Assembly: GCA_033809415.1 (NCBI GenBank)
Contig: JAPXLT010000153.1
Span: forward strand, 1-11,150
From: JAQVUB01 sp033809415
Lineage (GTDB): Bacteria > Verrucomicrobiota > Lentisphaeria > Oligosphaerales > Oligosphaeraceae
DNA: 11,150 nucleotides
Direction: 5' to 3'
Part shown: piece after piece, positions 5,806 to 11,150 of the stretch
How the letters are laid out: the number at the start of each line of letters is the position of its first letter
Position numbering within the stretch: the first letter of the stretch is position 1
The notes under the pieces: generated by a model
Databases searched by the model: none
Told to the model about the DNA's origin: nothing
Seen by the model: only the letters and a program-made list of their open reading frames with translations
Program-made: the position numbers and the translations under genes

Positions 5806-8001
5806 TTATTCGATGATGTTTTCCGCTCGGCGGATATACATGTCCTGTTCGGATTTTGCCATTTCCGTGAAGCGGACGTTCCAGCCGCAGACTCGAACTT
5901 GTAATCCCTTGTACTTTTCCGGATGTTTTTGCGCCTCTTTGAGTTTGGCGGCGTCAAAGATGTTGAAATGAATTGCCGCTCCGTTGCCGGCGAAAAAGAC
6001 TCGGATCAGCTGTCGCCACGCCGCCAGCCCATCCGACCCTGTGACGGAACTGGGATGCATCATCACGTCCAGCGGAAAATCGCCTGGAAAGGAGGCCGCG
6101 TCAATCGCCAAAGCAGACCGGATCAGAGCCGTGACGCCGTTGATGTCGGCACCCATGGCAGGCGATGCGTTCTTAGACATTTCTTCGCCGGCAAAACGAC
6201 CGTCTGGCGTGGCACCTGTTTTAGCGCCTTGCTCAATGAATTGCTTGGCGCAGTGAACGGATGATTTCCAGACTCCGCCGCGACTGTTCGGACGGCCGTT
6301 GATGCGATTACCGAGTGTCCTGGAAAGCATCTGAGCGAACCGATCCACCTCGGGAATGCCGTTGCCGTAACGTTTTCTGAAGGCGAGAATCTTGCGATGG
6401 AGTTTTTCGTGTCCTTCCCAGTTCGCATTCAGGGCGGCGGCCATTTTTTCCAGGGAAATTTCCCCTTTCTTATATACTAGTTCCTCGATGACGGACAGGG
6501 CGTCGATTGCCGATCCAAACCCCGTCGTGAGCAAGGAGGAGTTGTTGTGGTCAGAGCCGTTGTGGAATGCGTCCCGCCCTGTCCGCAAGCTGTTCGGGAT
6601 GGTGGGGGAAAAGACGTTGGAGGGATTGATGGCGGCGAGATGCGCCTCGAAGTCATTGACCACCGTGATGTTGGCATTAATAATCCAGTCAAGCTCCTGA
6701 ATATATAGCCGATAGAACTCATCGAAGGAGTCCAGCGCATGTAACGGCGGCACGGGGGCGCCGACAAGCTGCCCGGTCTGCTTATCGATGCCGTTGTTGA
6801 AGATCAATTCAAAGGGCTTCAGCATATTGAGATGACCGACGCCGGTCGTGTTAGTATGGACTCTCCCGCGGCTGCCAAATTCATAGCAACCTCGGATCAG
6901 GCATGTTCGCGCATCCTCTTCGGTAGAGCCGTGAGAAGTCATAATATGCCGTATTCCCTCTTCTCCGACCAGTACGATGCTCTGATTTTGGTCACGAATC
7001 AGCGCGGTGACTTTGTCGATAAATTCATCTGGCGTATTTGCGGCAATCTTAATCTGAATCTTCGGAGTTGGCAGATGCAGTTTTGCCGCCTCATCCAGAA
7101 TAAAATACGTCAGGTGATTGATCTGGGTAGAACCGTCCGCCCGGGTGCCGCCTAGATAGACCGGCTGCCCCCAGTAGTTGTCGATCGAGCCCCACTGCAT
7201 GAAAAAGTGGTCAAACATTTCCCGCATTTGGGAATCAGTAAACGTACCGTCTTTCAGGTCACGGTCATAAAACGGAGTCAGCATCCAGTCTAAATTGCCC
7301 AGAGAACGTACCTGAAGGTGATCCATGTGTTCGCTGAACATGAAATAGAGATAAATGATCTGGAGTGCGTCGAAGAAATTCTGCGGCGGTCCGTCATGCA
7401 GTCTTTGCAGGGAGTCGGCAACAAAATGACAGCGCGCGTTGTCGTGTATTCGAGCGCGTTCGATAAACCGTTTGAGCATCCGGAGCATGGCTTCGTAGGT
7501 GATCCGGATTCCCTCGAAATAGGCCTCTTTTGCGGCGTCCAGTGTGCCGGATGCGCGATGTTTCTCCTGCCATTCCATAGCATTGCGGAGTAGTCCCGGG
7601 AAGCCCAGTCGGAGAACCTCATCCCATTCCGGCACCGAATGGTCGAAGTCAATCCAGATATTGGAGGCTCCGGACTGATTCAGCAGATTCCACAATTCGA
7701 CCTGTTGCAGGGGAATCCGTCCTCGGAGTTCTGCCAGCAGCGGTGACATTGGGCAGGGACGGCGTTTCCAGCAGGCAAACGCCGGGAAGAAGTCATGTGG
7801 GTCTACCTCGATCTGAAGATTGTCGGCCAGAAATTCAAACGCCCGGGCTTTGATAATCGGTGCCGGCGCATCTAATTCGGCAAAACGCATGATCTCCTTT
7901 GCGGCGGTATCCTGATCGATTCCGGTGGATGGGTCGAATTCGGGCGCCTGAAATTTCTTCCAGAGATATTCTTCATCCTGGGCGTAAGTGCCAAAAATCA
8001 T
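5806..8001 (-). CDS. Glycyl radical enzyme, PFL/dehydratase superfamily, uncharacterised subtype
   Basis: A 731-residue cytoplasmic enzyme of the pyruvate formate-lyase/diol dehydratase superfamily, active only without oxygen. The active-site loop reads RGCYEFGSRGR (370-380), giving thiyl Cys372 and general-base-type Glu374. The glycyl radical loop VRVCGWNVRF (702-711) carries Gly706, 25 residues from the C-terminus as expected. ATPDGRFAGE (597-606) and HPEKYKGLQVRV (693-704) are further family landmarks. The C-x-E pattern suits lyases/dehydratases rather than formate-lyase, which has adjacent cysteines. However, the usual GCVEP and RV[A/S]GY motifs are changed to GCYEF and RVCGW, so the substrate cannot be named. 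The start at 8001 has AAGGA 8 bases upstream (8010-8014); a longer frame to 8121 overlaps the activase end and translates a dispersed repeat. It follows its activase by 83 bp, apparently in one operon. Confidence 0.9.
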   Translation of the reverse strand: MIFGTYAQDEEYLWKKFQAPEFDPSTGIDQDTAAKEIMRFAELDAPAPIIKARAFEFLADNLQIEVDPHDFFPAFACWKRRPCPMSPLLAELRGRIPLQQVELWNLLNQSGASNIWIDFDHSVPEWDEVLRLGFPGLLRNAMEWQEKHRASGTLDAAKEAYFEGIRITYEAMLRMLKRFIERARIHDNARCHFVADSLQRLHDGPPQNFFDALQIIYLYFMFSEHMDHLQVRSLGNLDWMLTPFYDRDLKDGTFTDSQMREMFDHFFMQWGSIDNYWGQPVYLGGTRADGSTQINHLTYFILDEAAKLHLPTPKIQIKIAANTPDEFIDKVTALIRDQNQSIVLVGEEGIRHIMTSHGSTEEDARTCLIRGCYEFGSRGRVHTNTTGVGHLNMLKPFELIFNNGIDKQTGQLVGAPVPPLHALDSFDEFYRLYIQELDWIINANITVVNDFEAHLAAINPSNVFSPTIPNSLRTGRDAFHNGSDHNNSSLLTTGFGSAIDALSVIEELVYKKGEISLEKMAAALNANWEGHEKLHRKILAFRKRYGNGIPEVDRFAQMLSRTLGNRINGRPNSRGGVWKSSVHCAKQFIEQGAKTGATPDGRFAGEEMSKNASPAMGADINGVTALIRSALAIDAASFPGDFPLDVMMHPSSVTGSDGLAAWRQLIRVFFAGNGAAIHFNIFDAAKLKEAQKHPEKYKGLQVRVCGWNVRFTEMAKSEQDMYIRRAENIIE

Positions 8002-8012
8002 TTTTCTTTTCC

Positions 8013-8037
8013 TTTTTGAACAACGAAATGCACGAAA
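8013..8037 (-). repeat. Dispersed repeat end, copy abutting the glycyl radical enzyme start
   Basis: Identical over all 25 bases to 110-134 and in the same orientation. In gene sense it ends TTGTTCAAAAA, and the next bases complete the AAGGA Shine-Dalgarno of the glycyl radical enzyme, so the repeat edge is part of the translation start region. The conserved CAGTCCGCGCCAAG half of the full repeat is absent here. Confidence 0.85.
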
Positions 8038-8084
8038 TGACCCGAAAAATTCATTTGATGCTACAACACCAAGCTTGTTTTTTC

Positions 8085-9026
8085 TTATTTCAATGAATTG
8101 ACAACTTTTTTCAGTCCGCAAGAGCGGAGAATTTCCGCAGCACGCTCGATTGCCTCGGTATCCGGTGCCGGAACGTCGGGCATGGTATCCGGATGGCCTA
8201 CCGCTCGAAATTTGGAATGTGCCAGCGAGTGGTACGCCAGAAGCCGTATTGCAGAGATGTTTTCGAGTGGAACCAGAAATTTCCCGGCCGCAAGTAAGTC
8301 GTCAGGAGTCATATTCTGTTCCGGCACCAGCATCATCCTGATTTCAATGTCTTTCCCGGTAGCATCGAGTTTTTTCAGATTTTCCAGAATCAATTCGTTC
8401 CGGTAGCCGGTCAGGCGGCGGTGTTTTTCGGCGTCGGCGCATTTGAAATCGTAAAGAAACAGATCGGTATATGGCAGAACGCTTTCAAAAGCGGACCATG
8501 GGACATTGCCGCAGGTATCGACCGCGCAATGAATTCCTTCGGCTTGCATTTTTTTCAACAATTCCGTGCAAAATTCACTGTGTAGCAGGGGCTCGCCGCC
8601 GGAAAGGGTGATGCCGCCACCGTTGCCGTAGAAAATCCGATCCTCGAGCAGTTTTGCCGACGCTTCATTCACGGTGATGGTTTTGCCGAAAAGCTCCAAT
8701 GCGCCAGAAGGACAAGCATCTGTGCATTTGCCACAGGCTTTGCAGGCTTGGCGTTCAAATTCATGAACGCCATTGACGATCTTGTGGCAGGAACAGACTT
8801 TGGCACATTCACCGCAGCAGGTGCATTTCGGATAATGAATCGCCAGTTCCGGCTGTGGAAAACGGCTTTCCGGGTTGTGGCACCAGATGCAGCGCAGCGG
8901 ACAGCCTTTCAGGAACAGCGTGGTTCGGATACCCGGACCATCGTGCACGGCAAAACGTTTGATATCAATATAGCGGGCGTCTTTTTCATCTTGTTGCCGT
9001 AAACTGTCAAATGTGGCATCGTTCAT
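8085..9026 (-). CDS. Glycyl radical enzyme activase, radical SAM with two extra 4Fe-4S clusters
   Basis: A 313-residue radical SAM protein that makes the Gly706 radical of the downstream enzyme using S-adenosylmethionine and an electron. It has DGPGIRTTLFLKGCPLRC (29-46), with the cluster cysteines at Cys42, Cys46 and Cys49 (CxxxCxxC, then HNPE). A ferredoxin-like insert has two CxxCxxCxxxC sets, at 68-78 and 95-105, followed by P. GGGITLSGGEPL (136-147) is the SAM-binding GGE region. This insert is typical of activases of dehydratase and decarboxylase-type glycyl radical enzymes and is absent from the short PFL activase, which supports a non-PFL partner. Length fits the family. The ATG at 9026 has only a distant AAAGGGG (11 bases), so the start is probable, not certain. 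TATAAA-like words at 9049-9070 could belong to its promoter. Confidence 0.94.
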   Translation of the reverse strand: MNDATFDSLRQQDEKDARYIDIKRFAVHDGPGIRTTLFLKGCPLRCIWCHNPESRFPQPELAIHYPKCTCCGECAKVCSCHKIVNGVHEFERQACKACGKCTDACPSGALELFGKTITVNEASAKLLEDRIFYGNGGGITLSGGEPLLHSEFCTELLKKMQAEGIHCAVDTCGNVPWSAFESVLPYTDLFLYDFKCADAEKHRRLTGYRNELILENLKKLDATGKDIEIRMMLVPEQNMTPDDLLAAGKFLVPLENISAIRLLAYHSLAHSKFRAVGHPDTMPDVPAPDTEAIERAAEILRSCGLKKVVNSLK

Positions 9027-9182
9027 CAGAGCAGATACCCCTTTCTTTGCTTTTATAACAATATATCACTTTTTTTTGTGCTACTATCGCCCGGAATCTT
9101 CTTTTTTGTGAAAGATTTTCTGAAGAAAAATCTCCAAGTCATTGGCACACAATCATTTGTCTGATTGATCCGTCTGATTGTG

Positions 9183-9267
9183 GTGCCTTTACAAGGCACT
9201 GCCCTTGGGTGGGTTCCTCACCCCAGGCTAAAGCCAGGGGTTAAGCATGGTTAAGCGCCTACGGCGC
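9183..9267. repeat. Block of four consecutive hairpins
   Basis: Hairpin 1 is GTGCCTT/AAGGCAC with loop TAC (9183-9199). Hairpin 2 is GGGTG/CACCC, extendable by a G-T and a G-C pair (9207-9223). Hairpin 3 is CCCC-A-GGC / GCC-A-GGGG around TAAA (9221-9240), with an A-A mismatch. Hairpin 4 is GCGCC/GGCGC with loop TAC (9255-9267). Hairpins 2 and 3 share bases 9221-9223. No following T-run, so it is not a standard terminator. It could be an interspersed palindromic element or a structured RNA. Confidence 0.65.
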
Positions 9268-9280
9268 AAAGCATTATGCC

Positions 9281-9354
9281 GATCCGACTGATCCGACTGA
9301 TCCGACCGATCTACTTGATCCGTCCGATCCGTCCGATCCGACTGATCAGTCGGA
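9281..9354. repeat. GATC-phased 9-bp tandem array ending in an 18-bp palindrome
   Basis: Eight 9-bp units fill 9281-9352, and every unit begins with GATC; the consensus is GATCCG followed by ACT, ACC or TCC. The last unit is inverted in sense (GATCAGTCG), which creates the perfect palindrome TCCGACTGATCAGTCGGA at 9337-9354. Related words occur around 9160-9180. GATC at exact 9-bp spacing would be a dense Dam-methylation track if the host has such a methylase, which is unknown. Confidence 0.92.
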
Positions 9355-9421
9355 GAAACCAATAGACCAGATCACAAACTCGCGTGCCATTTCATCAGTC
9401 AGAGCCACAACCCTAAAAAAA

Positions 9422-9448
9422 TTTTCCGAGTTTTCCGTGCTTTCCGTG
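9422..9448. repeat. Three TTTTCCGTG-type 9-bp units
   Basis: TTTTCCGAG, TTTTCCGTG and CTTTCCGTG follow head to tail, just before the dispersed repeat at 9458. Short and degenerate, but it continues the local pattern of 9-bp periodicity. Confidence 0.5.
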
Positions 9449-9457
9449 GACAAAAAT

Positions 9458-9513
9458 GGGTTGTGGGCGGCAGTCCGCGCCAAGTCTTTTCGTGTGGTTC
9501 GTGGTTAAAAAAT
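9458..9513 (+). repeat. Dispersed 57-bp repeat, copy B
   Basis: Aligns with the reverse complement of 109-165 at 48 of 57 positions, and its right half matches 379-408 at 29 of 30. It points towards the aminotransferase gene and ends 136 bp before its start codon. An ATG at 9512 inside its A-run opens a longer in-frame reading that is not used here. Confidence 0.85.
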
Positions 9514-9554
9514 GATTAAAAAATGGGGTTTAGGTGCCAGCTCGTTCCAAGTAA

Positions 9555-9582
9555 TTGTTGTTTTTCGCATGATTCGTATTAT
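9555..9582 (+). promoter_or_regulatory. Candidate promoter for the aminotransferase gene
   Basis: TTGTTG (9555-9560) and TATTAT (9577-9582) are separated by 16 bases in an AT-rich stretch upstream of the start at 9650. The -10 word is one base off the sigma-70 consensus, the -35 word is weak. Confidence 0.3.
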
Positions 9583-9649
9583 ATTCGCTAGGTGTCAGAA
9601 TGGTTATTTTGTTTTTTATAGATATGCTGTTATGAAAGGTCTCTGCTCC

Positions 9650-11017
9650 ATGGCTCACAAGTACAATTTAGTTCCTCAGGATGTTCCCCGGGTACAGACG
9701 AAATACCGCACGATTGTCACCCAGTTGCCGGTGCCCGAATCTCTGGCAGTTTTTGAGCGCTTGGCAGCACACGAGCCGATCAGCATGTCCGGCCAGCCGC
9801 CGGTGATCTGGGATCGCGCTGAAGGGATTCATGTTTACGACCGTTGGGGAAACAAGTGGCTGGATTGGTCCAGTTGCGTTTTGATTGCCAATGTCGGTCA
9901 TGGGCGTCCGGAAATCTGTGCTGCGCTCAAGGCGGCTATCGACAAGCCGCTCTTGGCCACCTATGTTTTTCCGCATGAAGGCCGCGCTGAACTCTGCAAG
10001 ATGCTGTCTGAGACCGCGCCGGCTGGCATGGACAAGGTTTTTCTGCTGTCAGCAGGAACGGAGGCCACGGAGAATGCAGTCAAGCTGGCACGCACCTATG
10101 GCGTTCGCAAATACGGTCCGAAAAAGCATGTGATTGTTTCTTTTAGCGGTGGTTTCCATGGGCGTACGCTGGGGGCGCAGATGGTTGGTGGCATGAGTGG
10201 TCAGAAGGACTGGATCGTGGAACTCCCCGGCGGCTTTGTGCATGTTCCCTTCCCAGATGGCTTTATCAACGAAGACACCAGCTTCGAGGTTTTCCTGAAA
10301 GTCTTGGAAGATAATGATCTGAATGCCGACGATGTTGCTGGTGTGATTACGGAATCTTATCAGGGAATCGGTCCGAATTTCCTGCCGGATGAATACGCAC
10401 GCCGCCTGGGACAGTGGTGCAAGAGCAACGATGTTGTCCTGATCATGGATGAAGTCCAGGCCGGCTTCGGGCGCACCGGCAAATTCTTCTGCTGGGAGCA
10501 CTACGACCTAGTTCCGGATTTAATCTGCTGCGGCAAGGGAATCTCTTCGAGCCTGCCGATTTCTGCGGTGATCGGACGCAATGATATCATGGACATGTAT
10601 GCTCCCGGTTCGATGACCAGCACCCATTCGGCCAGTCCGCTGCCGGTCGCTGCTGCAATTGCCAACCTGAAGATTCTTCTGGAAGAGAAGCTTACAGAGC
10701 ACGCTGCGGAGATGGACGGGGTTCTCGGGGGCGGCCTGGATGCTCTTCAGGCAAAGTATCCGCGACATATTGGCAGGTCTCTGCATCGCGGTCTGGTTGG
10801 CGGCTTGCTGATGGTCAAACCCGGCAGCAAAGACCCCGATCCCGAGACGGCGCTGGCAATCAATGAAAAATGCATGCAGAAAGGGCTGCTGATGTTTGCG
10901 CCAGTCGGTCTTGGCGGCGGCTGTATCAAAATCGCACCACCTCTGATTACGCCCCAGGATGCCCTGGAAGAAGGATTGGCAGTATTGAACGAGGCCTTTA
11001 CCGAAGTTTTGGGGTAA
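9650..11017 (+). CDS. Class-III pyridoxal-phosphate aminotransferase (GabT/ornithine aminotransferase-like)
   Basis: A 455-residue cytoplasmic enzyme of the class-III (fold type I) aminotransferase family, moving an omega- or alpha-amino group to a 2-oxo acid. Landmarks: SAGTEATENAVKLAR (134-148) for cofactor phosphate binding, GGFHGRT (167-173), ITESYQGIGPNFLP (233-246), MDEVQAGFGRTGKF (266-279) with Asp267 facing the pyridine ring, and the Schiff-base lysine Lys296 in CCGKGISSSLP. The following STHSASPLPVAA (323-334) stands where relatives have the HGSTFGGNP-type loop. Length and coverage are normal. The substrate (4-aminobutyrate, ornithine, or another amine) cannot be told from sequence and no neighbour helps. 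The start at 9650 has AAAGG 10 bases upstream (9635-9639) and begins recognisable sequence; a frame extending to 9512 translates AT-rich leader and repeat. Confidence 0.93.
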   Translation: MAHKYNLVPQDVPRVQTKYRTIVTQLPVPESLAVFERLAAHEPISMSGQPPVIWDRAEGIHVYDRWGNKWLDWSSCVLIANVGHGRPEICAALKAAIDKPLLATYVFPHEGRAELCKMLSETAPAGMDKVFLLSAGTEATENAVKLARTYGVRKYGPKKHVIVSFSGGFHGRTLGAQMVGGMSGQKDWIVELPGGFVHVPFPDGFINEDTSFEVFLKVLEDNDLNADDVAGVITESYQGIGPNFLPDEYARRLGQWCKSNDVVLIMDEVQAGFGRTGKFFCWEHYDLVPDLICCGKGISSSLPISAVIGRNDIMDMYAPGSMTSTHSASPLPVAAAIANLKILLEEKLTEHAAEMDGVLGGGLDALQAKYPRHIGRSLHRGLVGGLLMVKPGSKDPDPETALAINEKCMQKGLLMFAPVGLGGGCIKIAPPLITPQDALEEGLAVLNEAFTEVLG

Positions 11018-11070
11018 GGGTGCAGGGTGCAGGGTGCAGGGTGCAGGTGGCAGGGTGCAGGGTGCAGGGT
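11018..11070. repeat. GGGTGCA heptamer array, seven units, starting at the base after the stop codon
   Basis: Four exact GGGTGCA units, one variant GGTGGCA (11046-11052), two exact units and a partial GGGT. The first unit begins at the base directly after the aminotransferase TAA. Confidence 0.93.
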
Positions 11071-11105
11071 TAAAAAGTGGCGCAACCGTCCCGGTTGTGA
11101 TGGTA
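11070..11105 (+). repeat. REP-like hairpin element, copy 2
   Basis: Matches the reverse complement of 291-326 with two mismatches over the first 32 bases. The arms CAACCG (11083-11088) and CGGTTG (11092-11097) flank loop TCC. It sits behind the aminotransferase gene between two stretches of GGGTGCA repeat. It could slow 3' RNA decay or limit transcription, but it lacks a T-run directly after the stem. Confidence 0.8.
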
Positions 11106-11132
11106 TCTTTAGTCTTTTCCAGCTGAATGGCG

Positions 11133-11146
11133 GGGTGCAGGGTGCA
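11133..11146. repeat. Second GGGTGCA array, reaching towards the window edge
   Basis: Two exact GGGTGCA units followed by GGAG at the window end, so the array may continue beyond it. It repeats the unit of 11018-11070 after a 62-bp interruption that contains the REP-like hairpin. Confidence 0.75.
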
Positions 11147-11150
11147 GGAG

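Larger units (their letters stand above)
9027..9649. other. 623-bp divergent gap between activase and aminotransferase
   Basis: This gap carries the promoters of two divergent genes and no supported gene. From the left it has an AT-rich stretch with TATA-like words (9049-9070), an inverted repeat (AGATTTT 9113-9119 with AAAATCT 9127-9133), a degenerate TCTGATTGATCCGTCTGATTG stretch around 9160-9180, and four hairpins in a row (9183-9267). A 9-bp array with a terminal palindrome (9281-9354), three TTTCCGTG-type 9-mers (9422-9448), a dispersed repeat (9458-9513) and a candidate promoter (9555-9582) follow. Confidence 0.7.

Noticed and set aside
5806..8001. Propanediol dehydratase assignment linked to rhamnose fermentation in a microcompartment
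   Set aside because: No shell protein, aldehyde dehydrogenase or targeting peptide is seen, and the active-site motifs differ from that family.
8002..8121. 40-residue N-terminal extension of the glycyl radical enzyme
   Set aside because: It translates a dispersed repeat and overlaps the activase 3' end; the ATG at 8001 has a proper Shine-Dalgarno and begins family-like sequence.
9113..9133. Inverted repeat AGATTTT/AAAATCT as a terminator or operator
   Set aside because: AT-only stem of 7 bp without a T-run at a useful place; such repeats are expected by chance in AT-rich sequence.
9281..9352. CRISPR array
   Set aside because: Units are 9 bp head to tail without spacers; the same holds for the 7- and 11-bp arrays. 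No cas gene is present.
9512..9649. 46-residue N-terminal extension of the aminotransferase
   Set aside because: It begins inside a dispersed repeat and crosses the AT-rich candidate promoter; recognisable protein begins at 9650.

Overview
The window looks like a chromosomal segment of an anaerobic bacterium, most likely of the PVC group (Lentisphaerota or a close relative). This placement is inferred, not proven. It rests on an oxygen-sensitive glycyl radical enzyme with its activase, the style of the proteins, and gene gaps filled with short tandem arrays and interspersed palindromes.

Layout from left to right: (1) the first 24 codons of a histidine-phosphatase (phosphoglycerate mutase-like) gene on the minus strand, cut by the window edge; (2) a 356-bp gap that is a mosaic of repeats; (3) a minus-strand pair, a PHP-domain protein followed by L-rhamnose isomerase (rhaA), each with a tandem array directly in front of its ribosome binding site; (4) a divergent promoter region; (5) a plus-strand two-gene AbiE-type (type IV) toxin-antitoxin module with an ATGA overlap; (6) a 3' remnant of what looks like a SWIM-zinc-finger-type protein; (7) a minus-strand activase and glycyl radical enzyme pair, with unusual active-site and radical-site motifs; (8) a 623-bp gap with four consecutive hairpins, a GATC-phased 9-bp array ending in an 18-bp palindrome, and a dispersed repeat; (9) a plus-strand class-III aminotransferase followed at once by a GGGTGCA heptamer array and a REP-like hairpin.

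Functionally, RhaA converts L-rhamnose to L-rhamnulose, and the PHP protein is its apparent operon partner with unknown activity. The kinase, aldolase and microcompartment genes of a complete rhamnose/propanediol pathway are not in the window. A propanediol role for the glycyl radical enzyme is therefore not supported, and its substrate is unknown. The AbiE-like pair looks like a defence/maintenance module placed between metabolic genes.

The most unusual content is in the gene gaps. At least six tandem arrays with different unit lengths (7, 8, 9 and 11 bp) and three dispersed repeat families are present. Several sit exactly at gene starts or stops, and one repeat edge supplies the probable ribosome binding site of the glycyl radical enzyme.
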